Source: Stutzerimonas stutzeri TS44 (lineage in GTDB: Bacteria > Pseudomonadota > Gammaproteobacteria > Pseudomonadales > Pseudomonadaceae). Taken from it: DNA of 64,000 bases. Where the stretch lies: assembly GCA_000263395.1 (NCBI GenBank), contig AJXE01000003.1, forward strand, positions 248,001 to 312,000. Direction: 5' to 3'. Below, piece after piece: positions 28,757 through 41,526 of the stretch. Numbering within the stretch: position 1 is the stretch's first letter; each line of letters begins with the position of its first letter. The position numbers were made by a program, and so were the translations under genes. The notes under the pieces are model-generated. The model had not been told where the DNA came from. It did no database searches and was given only the letters and a program-made list of their open reading frames with translations.

Positions 28757-31700
28757 TCACCTGGGCTTTTCGAATGGTTTGTCGAAGGTGATCCGCGGCG
28801 ATTGCCAGGGACCCTCGACGTTGTACTGAACGCTGGCGAAGCGGGCAACCTTGTCGCCCAGCAACTTGTCGACCACGAACAGCGCGCCGCCGACCGCCGG
28901 CGCGCCAACGATCAACGCCGCCAGCGGCAGGTTGTTGCTCACCGGCAGGGTGACCAGCAGCTTGGCGTCGATGCGGTCATTCACCATGTCCAGCGTGCCA
29001 TTGAGCTCGAGGTTGCTCGACGGCCCGGTCACGGTGAGCGGCCCAAGGGTCCGGTAGATGCCGTCGCGGGCCTGTAGCACGCCGTCCATGCGATCGTAGC
29101 TCAACCCCTTGCCGAACAGATCGGAGAAGTCCAGGCGCAGGCGGCGACCGATCGAGTTGAAGTTCAGCAGGCCGAACACCCGCAGGGCCTGGGCGCTGCC
29201 ATCGACCTCGACGAACTGGCCATTGCGCAGCCGTGGCCGCAGGCTGCCGGAGAAGCGCCCCAGGCCGAACCAGGCCGGCGAACCCGGCCAGTTGCCTTCG
29301 ACATCCATGCGAAATTGCTCACTGGTGGTCGAGGGCGCGAAACCCCATGCCAGCAGCACATCCGCCAGGTTGTCGCCCGACAGACGCCCCTTGTACGTAC
29401 TGCGCCCGCCACGCCACGCGCCCTCGCCTTCGATGCGCACCCCCTTCAGGTTCAGATCCAGTGCCGAGAAGGTCACACCATCGGCAACCGGGCGCACCCT
29501 CAGCGCCCAGCGGCCCAGTGGTGCCTCGCCCTGCAGCACCTCGGCGATGGCGATGTCCATCGCCGGCAGGCGCGCCGGATCGACATCGGCCAACGGATCG
29601 CTACGCTGCGCCGGCTCGACAGTCGGCTCGGCGGCCGGCAGACGCAGGCGCTGCAGATCGACCACCAGCGGCGCGCCAGCGGCATCCGACAGCCGTACCG
29701 CCCCGCTGATCAGATCGCTGCGCAGGTTGAGCGCCCAGGCATCGGTCGCGCGGCGCAGGTCGATGCCAAGCGCGTCGATGCGCGTGCCGAAGCCATCGAA
29801 GCGGCCGATATCCAGCTGTGCTTCGCGCAGCAGGGCGGCCGCCGATGCGCCACCGGCGGCCGGTAGGTAGCGCTCGCGCACGCTCTGCCACGCCTGCCAG
29901 TCGAGCCGCGCCAGCCGCCCGCGCACACGCAGCCCGCGCGCTGTCGGCAGTGCCGCCGCGCCGCTGCCGAGCCGCAATTCGCCACGACCGGCCTGCCAGT
30001 CGCTCGCCGGCGCCGCGAAATTCAGCGAGGCGAGCTCGCCATGCTGCACGGCGTAGCGACGCTCGGCGCCCTGCAGCGTCATGCGCAAGGTGGTGTCGCG
30101 CCGCTCGCCAGCCGGTTTGCCGAAGGGCGCCGGCAGCTCGATGGCCAGCCCGGCCAGCGAAGAATCGAGTTGCAGGCGGCTATCCGCGCCGGCCAGGTCC
30201 AGACGCAGCTGATAGGGCAGCTCGCCGCTGGCGGGCAGCGGCTGCTGCAGCCCCAGCCAGGCCGTCAGACGCTGCAAAGCAATATCGCCCTGCGCTTCGA
30301 TGCGCGTCGCCGGGTGAAGCCGGTCGCCGGTCGCCACGGCACTGCCGCGGACCGCTCGCCCGAACAGCTGCGCGCGGATGTCGCGGGCGCTGAAGCCGGC
30401 ATCGGTGTCATAGCGGAACTGCCCGGAGAGCTGGGCGAAGTCCAGCTCGGGGCTGGCGATGTGCAGCGTCGCCGCGCGGCTGGCGAAATCGACCAGGACG
30501 TGCGGCGGCTCGCCCTTGGCCAGCGGGATCAGCAGCGCCAGCGAGCCGTCCAGCTCCCCCTCGCCCTGCCAGCCAGCGAAAATGTCGGCGATGCCGAGGG
30601 GCGCCTCGCGCAGAATCTTCAGCCCATCACCGACACTGCTCTGCAACTGTCCGCTGATCGCCAGGCGCGGTTTCTGTCCGGGCGCGGCGTGCGGAATTTC
30701 GGCCGTGGCGTTCTGCACGCGGCTGTCGAGAATACGGCCCTCGGCGAGCCGCACGCGCACGCCGCTGTCCTCGATCAGCACCTCGCCGCGCCCCTCGCGC
30801 AGTGCCGGCCAGCCCGGCTGATAGGCCAACTCGGCATCGCGCACCTTGAAATACAGGCTGATGCTGCGCGCGCCGTCAACGGCGTTCTTGTGCAGGCTGC
30901 CCTGGTACTGGAAATAGCCCTGCTCGATGGCGCCGCCGCGAATCGCCGTCTGCAGCCATTCGCCGAGCGCCGGACTCAGCGCCGGCGAGCGGGTCGGCAG
31001 GTATTTCTCCGTGTAGCGCGCATCGCCCTGCGTGAGGCCGACGCGCAGGTCCATGTAGTCCTCGGCGGCGGGGTCGCGATTCAGGCGGATGAGAAAGTCG
31101 CCGGCCAGCTGGCCTTCCTCGCCGTCGAGCCGCAGATAGGGCGCCGCCAGGGTGAAGGCCTGCTCGTCCAGGCTCCAGCGCAGCCGCCCCTGCGCCTGGC
31201 GGTAATGCCAGGGCTGGGGGAACAACGGCGCCAGGTGCAGGGCGAAATCCTGGCTGTCGATGCGCAACTCGCCGCCAGCGAGGTTGCCCTGGATGCTGCC
31301 GCTGACGTGCTCGGCCGCGGGAATCCAGTGATGCGCGCCGATTGTCACGCCATCCAGATGCGCGGCGAACTGCAGTCGCTCGGCGCCGGCCAACTCGGGG
31401 CGATAGTCGACCTGCAGCGCACGCAGCGTGCCGCGCGGCGCGAGGTCGGCGAGAATCGGCGCGGCGCTTTCCGGTAATGGCGCCAGCGCCTGCGTCAGCG
31501 TGGCCAGCGGCGCGATAGCCAGGCGATCGGCCTGCAACTGCCAGCTGCCGGTACGTTCGTCGTGCTCGGCGAGCAGGCGCGCCTCGCCCCAACGCACTTC
31601 ACCCAGGTTGAAGCCGAGCTCATCGATCAGCAGCCGGTAGCCGTGCTCGCTGCGCTCGGCGTAGGCGGTCAGTGCCAGATCGTCGAGGCGTTGCGCCGGG

Positions 31701-32560
31701 TGTTCGCCATAAGCCGCCTCGACCTGCGGCGCATCGAGGCGCAGCACCGCGCGCGCGAGGCGCTCCTGCCGCCAGCTGAGCCAGGCCTCGCCACCGGCCT
31801 GCAGGCGTTCGAGCCGCCAGTCGGCGGTCAGCTTCTTCGGCAGCCAGGCCGCCCAGTCGCTCTGCGGCAGGCTCAGATAAACGTCGAGCGCTGCCTGCTG
31901 CCAGCGCTCGGGCTGCACCTGCGCCCGAGCCTGCAGCGCCAGCGGCTGACCATCGGGCAATACGGTGCGCCCGTCCAGGCGCAGGTCACCGCCATCGCTC
32001 TGCAGACCGAGATTGGCGTAAGTCAGCGTCAGTGGCGCCTCGCCAAAGGGCTCCACGGTCAGCTGGCTGTCGAGCAGCACCAGCGCGCGAATCTTCTGCA
32101 GCGAGCGCAGGAGCTTGCCGGGATCGGTGGGCGGCTGCTCGTCGCGCGCCGGCAGTCCTTCGACGCGCCAACGGCCATCGGCATCCTGCGTCAGACTCAG
32201 GCGCACGCCCTCGAAGCGCAGCGCCGCCAGGCGCAGCTCGCGCGCCCACAGGCTGGCCGCGATATCCGGCACCACCACCAGTCGCTCCAGGTGCATCGCC
32301 GCCGCGCCCTCGCCCAGCCGCACATCGTGCGCCAGCAGCTGCGGCGCCAGCCCCTGCCAGCGCCCTTCGAGGCGTCCCAGCTGGACCGGCATTGCCAGCA
32401 GCTCGGCGGCTTTGTCCTGCGCCTGCAGACGATATTCGGCGACCAGCGGCACCAGTTGCCGGCCCAGGCTGACATACAACGCCGCGACGACCAGCCCCAA
32501 CGCCGCGATCGACAGCGTCTGGCGCAGCAGCACGGCGAGGAAACGGGCGAGGCGATTCAT
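28757..32560 (-). CDS. yhdP: YhdP-family AsmA-like lipid-transport protein
   Basis: A 1267-residue protein with one N-terminal membrane helix (about 10-32) and a very long beta-rich periplasmic region, ending in the family's DUF3971/AsmA-like C-terminal part (GLLNFNSIGRRLRLDFSDLFGKGLSYDRMDG, then NNLPLAALIVGAPAVGGALFVVDKLLGDKV). YhdP homologues bridge inner and outer membranes and move phospholipids. Length is typical. The conserved neighbours are rng upstream and the nitrilase gene downstream. Confidence 0.93.
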   Translation of the reverse strand: MNRLARFLAVLLRQTLSIAALGLVVAALYVSLGRQLVPLVAEYRLQAQDKAAELLAMPVQLGRLEGRWQGLAPQLLAHDVRLGEGAAAMHLERLVVVPDIAASLWARELRLAALRFEGVRLSLTQDADGRWRVEGLPARDEQPPTDPGKLLRSLQKIRALVLLDSQLTVEPFGEAPLTLTYANLGLQSDGGDLRLDGRTVLPDGQPLALQARAQVQPERWQQAALDVYLSLPQSDWAAWLPKKLTADWRLERLQAGGEAWLSWRQERLARAVLRLDAPQVEAAYGEHPAQRLDDLALTAYAERSEHGYRLLIDELGFNLGEVRWGEARLLAEHDERTGSWQLQADRLAIAPLATLTQALAPLPESAAPILADLAPRGTLRALQVDYRPELAGAERLQFAAHLDGVTIGAHHWIPAAEHVSGSIQGNLAGGELRIDSQDFALHLAPLFPQPWHYRQAQGRLRWSLDEQAFTLAAPYLRLDGEEGQLAGDFLIRLNRDPAAEDYMDLRVGLTQGDARYTEKYLPTRSPALSPALGEWLQTAIRGGAIEQGYFQYQGSLHKNAVDGARSISLYFKVRDAELAYQPGWPALREGRGEVLIEDSGVRVRLAEGRILDSRVQNATAEIPHAAPGQKPRLAISGQLQSSVGDGLKILREAPLGIADIFAGWQGEGELDGSLALLIPLAKGEPPHVLVDFASRAATLHIASPELDFAQLSGQFRYDTDAGFSARDIRAQLFGRAVRGSAVATGDRLHPATRIEAQGDIALQRLTAWLGLQQPLPASGELPYQLRLDLAGADSRLQLDSSLAGLAIELPAPFGKPAGERRDTTLRMTLQGAERRYAVQHGELASLNFAAPASDWQAGRGELRLGSGAAALPTARGLRVRGRLARLDWQAWQSVRERYLPAAGGASAAALLREAQLDIGRFDGFGTRIDALGIDLRRATDAWALNLRSDLISGAVRLSDAAGAPLVVDLQRLRLPAAEPTVEPAQRSDPLADVDPARLPAMDIAIAEVLQGEAPLGRWALRVRPVADGVTFSALDLNLKGVRIEGEGAWRGGRSTYKGRLSGDNLADVLLAWGFAPSTTSEQFRMDVEGNWPGSPAWFGLGRFSGSLRPRLRNGQFVEVDGSAQALRVFGLLNFNSIGRRLRLDFSDLFGKGLSYDRMDGVLQARDGIYRTLGPLTVTGPSSNLELNGTLDMVNDRIDAKLLVTLPVSNNLPLAALIVGAPAVGGALFVVDKLLGDKVARFASVQYNVEGPWQSPRITFDKPFEKPR

Positions 32561-32600
32561 CCGGCAGCGCTCCGCGGCTCAGGCCTGGCGTGCATTCGGC

Positions 32601-34058
32601 TCAGAGCAGCACCACGTCGTACTGTTCCTGCGAATACATGCTCTCGACCTGGAACTTGATCGAGCGGCCGATGAAGCTTTCCAGATCGGCGACGTTGCCC
32701 GACTCCTCGTCGAGCAGCCGGTCGATGACCTTCTGGTTGGCCAGCACCCGATAACCCTCCGGCTGATAGGCGCGCGCCTCACGCAGGATCTCGCGAAAGA
32801 TCTCGTAGCAGACAGTTTCCGGGGTCTTCAGCTTGCCGCGCCCCTGACAGCTGGCGCAGGGTTCGCAGAGCACCTGCTCGAGGCTTTCGCGGGTGCGTTT
32901 GCGGGTCATCTGCACCAGGCCCAGTTCGGTGATGCCGATGATGTTGGTCTTGGCGTGGTCGCGTTCGAGCTGCTTTTCCAGGGTGCGCAGCACCTGGCGC
33001 CGGTGCTCTTCGTCTTCCATGTCGATGAAGTCGATGATGATGATGCCGCCGATGTTGCGCAGGCGCAGCTGGCGGGCGATCGCCGTGGCGGACTCCAGAT
33101 TGGTCTTGAAGATGGTTTCTTCCAGCGTCCGGTGGCCGACGAAGGCGCCGGTATTGACGTCGATGGTGGTCATCGCCTCGGCCGGATCGATGATCAGGTA
33201 GCCGCCGGACTTGAGCATCACCTTGCGTTCCAGCGCCTTCTGGATCTCGTCCTCGACGCCGTAGAGGTCGAAGATCGGCCGTTCGCCCGGGTAGTGTTCG
33301 AGGCGATCGCGCAGCTCGGGCATCAGCTCGCCGACGAACTGGCTGACCTTCTGGAAGTTCTCCCGCGAGTCGATGCGGATCTTCTCGATGCGCGGGTTGA
33401 CCAGGTCGCGCAGCGTGCGCATCGCCAGGGTCAGGTCTTCGTAGATCAACGAAGGCGCAGCCGCGGTCTTCATCTGCCCGGCGATCTGCTCCCACAGCCG
33501 GCGCAGATAGCGGATATCCATGAGAATCTCGTCGCGCCCGGCCCCCTCGGCAGCCGTGCGCAGGATGAACCCGCCGGCCTCCTCGATCCCTTCGGCGACG
33601 ACGCACTCGGCGACGACCTGCTTGAGCCGCTCGCGCTCGGCCTCTTCCTCGATGCGCAGGGAGATGCCGACGTGGCTGGTGCGCGGCATGTACACGAGGT
33701 AGCGCGACGGGATCGACAGCTGCGTGGTCAGCCGCGCGCCCTTGGTGCCGATCGGGTCCTTGGTGACCTGCACCACTAGGCTCTGGCCCTCGTGCACCAG
33801 GGCGCTGATCGGCTCGACGGCGTTGCCTTCGCGCGCGGAAATCTCCGAGGCATGGATGAACGCCGCGCGATCCAGGCCGATATCGACGAACGCCGCCTGC
33901 ATGCCCGGCAGCACCCGCACCACCTTGCCCTTGTAGATGTTGCCGACAATGCCGCGGCGCTGGGTGCGCTCGACGTGCACCTCCTGCAGGACGCCGTTCT
34001 CCACCACCGCCACCCGCGATTCCATGGGGGTGATGTTCATCAGAATCTCTTCGCTCAT
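32601..34058 (-). CDS. rng: Ribonuclease G
   Basis: A 485-residue RNase E/G-family endonuclease. An S1 domain lies near 38-130. Catalytic acidic residues sit in TTIDVNTGAFVG and IIIDFIDMEDEEHRRQV. The zinc-link cysteines are in CEPCASCQGRGK. It lacks the long C-terminal scaffold of RNase E. It processes 16S rRNA and degrades mRNAs. It stands between maf and yhdP, as in other Proteobacteria. Confidence 0.96.
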   Translation of the reverse strand: MSEEILMNITPMESRVAVVENGVLQEVHVERTQRRGIVGNIYKGKVVRVLPGMQAAFVDIGLDRAAFIHASEISAREGNAVEPISALVHEGQSLVVQVTKDPIGTKGARLTTQLSIPSRYLVYMPRTSHVGISLRIEEEAERERLKQVVAECVVAEGIEEAGGFILRTAAEGAGRDEILMDIRYLRRLWEQIAGQMKTAAAPSLIYEDLTLAMRTLRDLVNPRIEKIRIDSRENFQKVSQFVGELMPELRDRLEHYPGERPIFDLYGVEDEIQKALERKVMLKSGGYLIIDPAEAMTTIDVNTGAFVGHRTLEETIFKTNLESATAIARQLRLRNIGGIIIIDFIDMEDEEHRRQVLRTLEKQLERDHAKTNIIGITELGLVQMTRKRTRESLEQVLCEPCASCQGRGKLKTPETVCYEIFREILREARAYQPEGYRVLANQKVIDRLLDEESGNVADLESFIGRSIKFQVESMYSQEQYDVVLL

Positions 34059-34151
34059 TGTCGTTTTTCTCGGCCGAAAAGCGGATTTGAAGCAGCCGCA
34101 GCTGTCAGGTCTGCGCCGATTCTAACGACATAAACGCCGCAGCCACAGGCT

Positions 34152-34742
34152 CTAACCGGCGCTTTTGCTCCAGCGCGGCAATCCGAAGCGGTCGAGCAGC
34201 TGCACCGTTTCGCATAATGGCAGGCCGACTACCGCCGAATAGCTGCCGCGCAGCTGGCTGACAAACACCGCACCCCAACCCTGGATCGCGTAGCCGCCCG
34301 CCTTGTCCTGCGGCTCGCCGCTGTCCCAGTAGGCTTGCGCCTCGGTCGCGTCGATGGCGCGGAACTCGACTTCGCTGTCGACCAGGCGCACCTCGCAGGC
34401 GCCGCGGTTCGCCAGCACGATGGCAGTCAGCACGCGATGGCTGCGCCCGGACAGTGCCGCCAGCATGGCCAGGCCCTCGGCCCGATCCGCCGGCTTGCCG
34501 AGAATGCGTTGATTCAGCACCACGCTGGTATCGGCGGCGAGCACGCAGGCATCCGCGTCGGGCAGGACTGCAAGCCCGGCGCGCGCCTTGTCCAGCGCCA
34601 CGCGCCGGACGTAGTCCTCGGCCGCCTCGTGCGGCAAGGGCGTCTCGTCGACGCTCACCGCCAGCAGGGAAAACGGCACACCGATCTGTTGCAGGAGTTC
34701 ACGACGTCGCGGCGACGCCGATGCGAGATACAAGCTGCTCAT
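34152..34742 (-). CDS. maf: Maf-family nucleoside triphosphate pyrophosphatase
   Basis: A 196-residue Maf protein starting [21 protein letters not shown], with the conserved AADTSVVLN loop and [16 protein letters not shown]. Members hydrolyse dTTP/UTP or modified nucleotides; its position next to rng resembles YhdE-type Maf (dTTP/UTP pyrophosphatase). An in-frame ATG 39 bases upstream lacks family sequence. Confidence 0.93.
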   Translation of the reverse strand: MSSLYLASASPRRRELLQQIGVPFSLLAVSVDETPLPHEAAEDYVRRVALDKARAGLAVLPDADACVLAADTSVVLNQRILGKPADRAEGLAMLAALSGRSHRVLTAIVLANRGACEVRLVDSEVEFRAIDATEAQAYWDSGEPQDKAGGYAIQGWGAVFVSQLRGSYSAVVGLPLCETVQLLDRFGLPRWSKSAG

Positions 34743-34828
34743 TGCCGGCCCTGTCGAAAAATGACTGGCAGGGTCGCACATGCGCGGGTGTCAGGGAAGC
34801 CAATGGCCCGGCCGGGTCAGTAGCGGGC

Positions 34829-35317
34829 TCAGTTGACGTCGAAGCGCCGGCGCAGCCAATGCAGCACGACGAAAACCCAAGGCCAGAGCAGCGCGCTGAT
34901 GGGCACCGGCACGAGGAAGATCAACGTCGGCGGCCGGTTGCCGGTCAGGGTGTTGAGCCATAGCTGGACCAGTTGCGCCAGCCCGAGGACGACCATCAGC
35001 ACCATGCTCTGCTGCCACAGCGGAAACATGCGCAGGCGCTGCTGCAGGCTCAGCACGAGAAAGGCGATCAGAATCAGCGGCAGGCCGTTCTGCCCCAGCA
35101 AGGTGCCGGCCAGCACGTCCAGCATCAGGCCGCAGACGAATGCGATGCCCATGCCGCCACGATGCGGCAGCTCCAGCGACCAGAACGCGATCACCAGGCC
35201 GAGCCACAGCGGCCGGGCCAGTTCGGTACTGACCGGCATCGGCGCGATGCTCAGCAGCAGAGCCACCAGCAGCGATAGCCAGATTACCCAGCCGTTGCAT
35301 GCGCGCCCGGCGATCAT
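34829..35317 (-). CDS. mreD: Rod-shape-determining protein MreD
   Basis: A 162-residue integral membrane protein with about five hydrophobic helices and the family stretch GMGIAFVCGLMLDVLAGTLLGQNGLPLILIAFLV. It is part of the MreBCD/PBP2 elongasome. The start overlaps the mreC stop by four bases, so it is translationally coupled. Confidence 0.93.
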   Translation of the reverse strand: MIAGRACNGWVIWLSLLVALLLSIAPMPVSTELARPLWLGLVIAFWSLELPHRGGMGIAFVCGLMLDVLAGTLLGQNGLPLILIAFLVLSLQQRLRMFPLWQQSMVLMVVLGLAQLVQLWLNTLTGNRPPTLIFLVPVPISALLWPWVFVVLHWLRRRFDVN

Positions 35318-36267
35318 GGTCGCACCTCGCCGGCATCCTGCTCCGCCGGCGCGGCAGGCTGGGCCTCGCCCGCCGGTGCCGGTTGCGCCTTCGCCTCGGT
35401 TTGACCGGCAGCCTGCTCGGCCGCCTGGCGATCGGCGCTGGCCTGCGCCTCGGCCGCGGCGGCGGCACGCTCCTCGGGGCTGCGCGAATCACTGAAGACC
35501 AGCAACAGATAGCGGCTGCGATTGAGCATGGCGGTGGGCACCGCGCGCACGATGGCGAACGGCTGCCCCGAGTCGCGCACCACTTCCTTCACCTGCGCCA
35601 CCGGGTAGCCACTGGGAAAGCGCTGGCCGAGGCCGGAGCTGACCAGCAGATCGCCTTCCTTTATATCCGCCGTTTCGGCGACATGGCGCAGCTCCAGGTA
35701 CTCCGAATCGCCGGTGCCGGCCGCGATCGCGCGCAGGCCGTTGCGGTTGACCTGCACCGGAATGCTATGGGTAACGTCGGTCAGCAGCAGCACGCGCGCC
35801 GCATATGGCATCACTTCCACCACCTGGCCCATCAGGCCGTTGGCGTCGAGCACCGGCTGGCCGACGAAGACGCCGTCCTGGCTGCCCTTGTCGATCAGGA
35901 TGCGATGGGTAAAGGGATTGGGGTCCAGGCCGATCAGCTCGGCGACCAGCACCCGGTCGTCGACAAGTGCCGCCGAGTTGAGCAGTTCGCGCAAGCGCAC
36001 GTTCTGTTCGGTGAGCGTCGCCAGCTTCTGCAGGCGGCGCTGCAGCAACAGCGCCTCGGCCTTGAGCTTCTCGTTCTCCGCGACCAGGCTGCTGCTGCTG
36101 CTGATCTGCTCGGTCGCACCCTTCCAGGCACGCGCCGGCAGGTCGGCCAGCCAGTAGAACGGCGTCAGCACCAGACCCATCTGGCTGCGCAGGGGCTTGA
36201 GCGAATCGAAACGCGCGTCCACCACCATCAGCGCGACACAGAGCACGGCGAACACCAGCAGGCGCAC
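35314..36267 (-). CDS. mreC: Rod-shape-determining protein MreC (start uncertain, possibly 36306)
   Basis: At least 317 residues: a membrane helix at the N-terminus, coiled coil (SSLVAENEKLKAEALLLQRRLQKL), two periplasmic beta domains (VLVAELIGLDPNPFTHRILIDKGSQDGVFVGQPV onward) and an Ala/Glu/Pro-rich tail from about 265. GTG 36267 is the first ordinary start codon, but the recalled family N-terminus IKPLFAKGPSLGVRLL is preserved upstream in frame, preceded by GAGG and by ACG-ATC instead of ATG. The true start may therefore be ACG at 36306 or ATC at 36303. Confidence 0.9.
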   Translation of the reverse strand: MRLLVFAVLCVALMVVDARFDSLKPLRSQMGLVLTPFYWLADLPARAWKGATEQISSSSSLVAENEKLKAEALLLQRRLQKLATLTEQNVRLRELLNSAALVDDRVLVAELIGLDPNPFTHRILIDKGSQDGVFVGQPVLDANGLMGQVVEVMPYAARVLLLTDVTHSIPVQVNRNGLRAIAAGTGDSEYLELRHVAETADIKEGDLLVSSGLGQRFPSGYPVAQVKEVVRDSGQPFAIVRAVPTAMLNRSRYLLLVFSDSRSPEERAAAAAEAQASADRQAAEQAAGQTEAKAQPAPAGEAQPAAPAEQDAGEVRP

Positions 36268-36406
36268 GCCGAGCGAAGGTCCCTTGGCAAATAGCGGTTT
36301 GATCGTGAAGCCCTCGAAGCTGTCCGCTCCAAACTGAACGCGGCGAGCCGAAAGCAGAGTCGGGCTCGACCTTCGGTTCGCCGCATCGATTACTGCCGCC
36401 TGTGAC

Positions 36407-37519
<1,113 letters not shown>

Positions 37520-37744
37520 GGCGCGAATCCGCCGTACAGCCGCCAGACGTGCGCCATTGCGCGCAATCGCCAGGCCATCGTCGCCATGCTCGGCGCTGCA
37601 GACGCGCTACCGGGAAGCGCCTCGTGCATGTAAGATCAACCGCTTTTCCGGGCTCGAAGCCCTCTTGCCGCGGCTGCTGCCGCCAGCGTTCCGTCGGCCG
37701 GCCGACGGATGGCAACCCGATTCGTTTTCCGCTGGAGACCCCCG

Positions 37745-38031
37745 ATGGCGCTTGAACGCTGCGAAGTGGAAAAGATCGCTCACCTGGCCCGCCTGGGGCT
37801 GGATGAAGGCGATCTGCCGCGCACCACCGAGACCCTCAACAATATCCTCGGCCTGATCGACCGCATGCAGGCCGTCGACACCACCGGCGTCGAGCCGCTG
37901 GCCCATCCGCTGGAGGCCACCCAGCGCCTGCGCGCCGACGTGGTGAGCGAAACCAACCATCGCGACGAGTACCAGGCCATCGCTCCGGCCGTGGAAAACG
38001 GTCTCTATCTGGTTCCCAAGGTGATCGAGTG

Positions 38032-38032
<1 letters not shown>
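37745..38032 (+). CDS. gatC: Aspartyl/glutamyl-tRNA amidotransferase subunit C
   Basis: A 95-residue Gat[14 protein letters not shown] near the start, then the conserved [28 protein letters not shown] and [33 protein letters not shown]. It stabilises GatA-GatB, the enzyme that converts mischarged Glu-tRNA-Gln or Asp-tRNA-Asn to the correct form. The stop overlaps gatA. Confidence 0.95.
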
Positions 38033-39483
<1,451 letters not shown>

Positions 39484-39494
39484 GGACGATACAC

Positions 39495-40943
39495 ATGCAA
39501 TGGGAAACCGTGATCGGGCTGGAAATCCACGCCCAGCTCAGCACCCAGTCGAAGATATTCTCCGGCAGCGCCACTACCTTCGGCGCCGAGCCGAACACCC
39601 AGGCCAGTCTGGTCGATCTCGGCATGCCCGGCACCCTGCCGGTATTGAATGAAGAAGCCGTGCGCATGGCGGTGAAGTTCGGCCTGGCGATCGACGCCGA
39701 ACTGGGCCGCACCAACGTGTTCGCGCGCAAGAACTACTTCTACCCGGACCTGCCCAAGGGCTACCAGACCAGCCAGATGGATCATCCCGTGGTCGGCAAG
39801 GGCCATCTGGACATCACCCTGGAAGACGGCAGCGTCAAGCGCGTCGGCATCACCCGCGCGCACCTGGAAGAGGACGCCGGCAAGAGCCTGCACGAAGACT
39901 TCCACGGCATGAGCGGCATCGACCTGAACCGCGCCGGCACGCCGCTGCTGGAAATTGTCTCCGAGCCGGACATCCGTTCGGCCAAGGAAGCGGTGGCCTA
40001 CGTCAAGGCGATCCATGCACTGGTGCGTTATCTGGGCATCTGCGACGGCAACATGGCCGAAGGCTCGCTGCGTTGCGACTGCAACGTCTCGGTGCGCCCC
40101 AAGGGCCAGGCCGAATTCGGCACTCGCGCCGAGATCAAGAACGTCAACTCGTTCCGCTTCATCGAGAAGGCCATCAACCACGAGGTCCAGCGGCAGATCG
40201 AGCTGATCGAAGACGGCGGCAAGGTGGTGCAGGAGACTCGCCTGTACGACCCGAACAAGGACGAAACCCGTTCGATGCGCAGCAAGGAAGAAGCCAACGA
40301 CTACCGCTACTTCCCCTGCCCCGACCTGCTGCCGGTGGTGCTGGAAGACAGCTTCATCGAGCAGCTGCGCGGCGAATTGCCGGAACTGCCGGGCGAGAAG
40401 CGCGCGCGTTTCGAGAGCCAGTTCGGCCTGTCCGCCTACGATGCTTCGGTACTGTCCGCCAGCCGCGAGCTGGCCGACTACTTCGAGCAGGTGCAGAGCG
40501 TCTGCGGCGACGCCAAGCTGGCGGCCAACTGGGTGATGGGCGAGCTGTCCAGCCTGCTCAACAAAGACGGCCTGGAGATCGAGCAGTCGCCGGTGTCCGC
40601 CGCGCAGCTCGGCGGTCTGATCCTGCGCATCAAGGACGACACCATTTCCGGCAAGATCGCCAAGATGGTCTTCGAAGTCCTCGCGGCCGGCGAAGGCGAG
40701 AACGCCGACGAAGTCATCGAGAAGAAAGGCCTCAAGCAGGTCACCGACAGCGGCGCCATCGAGGCGATGCTCGACGAGGTGCTGGCGGCCAACGCCGAAC
40801 AGGTCGAACAATACCGCGCCAGCGATGAAGCCAAGCGCGGCAAGATGTTCGGCTTCTTCGTCGGCCAGGCGATGAAGGCCTCCAAAGGCAAGGCCAACCC
40901 CGGCCAGGTGAACCAACTGCTGAAGAAGAAACTCGAAGGCTAA
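39495..40943 (+). CDS. gatB: Aspartyl/glutamyl-tRNA amidotransferase subunit B
   Basis: A 482-residue Gat[25 protein letters not shown] start, the [18 protein letters not shown] and [15 protein letters not shown] kinase-like core, and a C-terminal YqeY-type tail domain ending [19 protein letters not shown]. It activates the mischarged aminoacyl group and channels ammonia from GatA. It has GAGG before its start. It is last in gatCAB. Confidence 0.96.
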   Translation: MQWETVIGLEIHAQLSTQSKIFSGSATTFGAEPNTQASLVDLGMPGTLPVLNEEAVRMAVKFGLAIDAELGRTNVFARKNYFYPDLPKGYQTSQMDHPVVGKGHLDITLEDGSVKRVGITRAHLEEDAGKSLHEDFHGMSGIDLNRAGTPLLEIVSEPDIRSAKEAVAYVKAIHALVRYLGICDGNMAEGSLRCDCNVSVRPKGQAEFGTRAEIKNVNSFRFIEKAINHEVQRQIELIEDGGKVVQETRLYDPNKDETRSMRSKEEANDYRYFPCPDLLPVVLEDSFIEQLRGELPELPGEKRARFESQFGLSAYDASVLSASRELADYFEQVQSVCGDAKLAANWVMGELSSLLNKDGLEIEQSPVSAAQLGGLILRIKDDTISGKIAKMVFEVLAAGEGENADEVIEKKGLKQVTDSGAIEAMLDEVLAANAEQVEQYRASDEAKRGKMFGFFVGQAMKASKGKANPGQVNQLLKKKLEG

Positions 40944-41066
40944 ATCCCGCGCGGCTGGCTCATCCGGCCGGCTGCGCGCCGAGCGCCACCCGGTCGGTAC
41001 GCACGGCGCGCCAGCGTCCGGTTGTGAGCGACTGGCCGGCAGAAGTCTTCAAGGAACGGATCGTTC

Positions 41067-41456
41067 ATGCACCTCGTACGCCTGCTTGCTCCGCTGCTGT
41101 TGCTCGCGCTCGTTACCGGCTGCGCCGAGCGGCAGCCTGCGCCGACCGCGCCGCTGGAGCGCGGCTTCAGCCAGCAGGGCAAGGCCTCCTACTATGCGCG
41201 CATGCACCACGGCCAGCTGACCGCCAGCGGCGAGCGTCACGACCAGAACGCACTGGTCGCCGCTCATCGCTCGCTGCCGTTCGGCACGCGGGTGCTGGTG
41301 ACCAATCTGGCCAACGGCCGCCAGGTCACGGTGCGCATCAATGATCGCGGTCCGTTTCGCCGCGGCCGCATCATCGATCTCTCGCGCGCCGCCGCACAGC
41401 AGCTCGACATGATCGAGCGCGGCGTGGTGGCCGTGCGGATCGAAGCCGTCGAATGA
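41067..41456 (+). CDS. RlpA-like septal ring lytic transglycosylase lipoprotein, short form without SPOR domain
   Basis: A 129-residue lipoprotein with lipobox LVTG|C (Cys19) and a double-psi beta-barrel of the RlpA type: [43 protein letters not shown], then [29 protein letters not shown]. It keeps the His and Asp residues typical of active RlpA barrels (HDQ, NDRGPF). There is no C-terminal SPOR domain, so septal targeting by denuded glycan is not expected. Glycan cleavage is inferred from the family. Confidence 0.86.
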   Translation: MHLVRLLAPLLLLALVTGCAERQPAPTAPLERGFSQQGKASYYARMHHGQLTASGERHDQNALVAAHRSLPFGTRVLVTNLANGRQVTVRINDRGPFRRGRIIDLSRAAAQQLDMIERGVVAVRIEAVE

Positions 41457-41526
41457 GCACGCCGCTTCGCCCCGAGCACCGACGCGGCGCCAGCGCCTCG
41501 CCATCTGCCCCCCGCGCGCCACGCCC

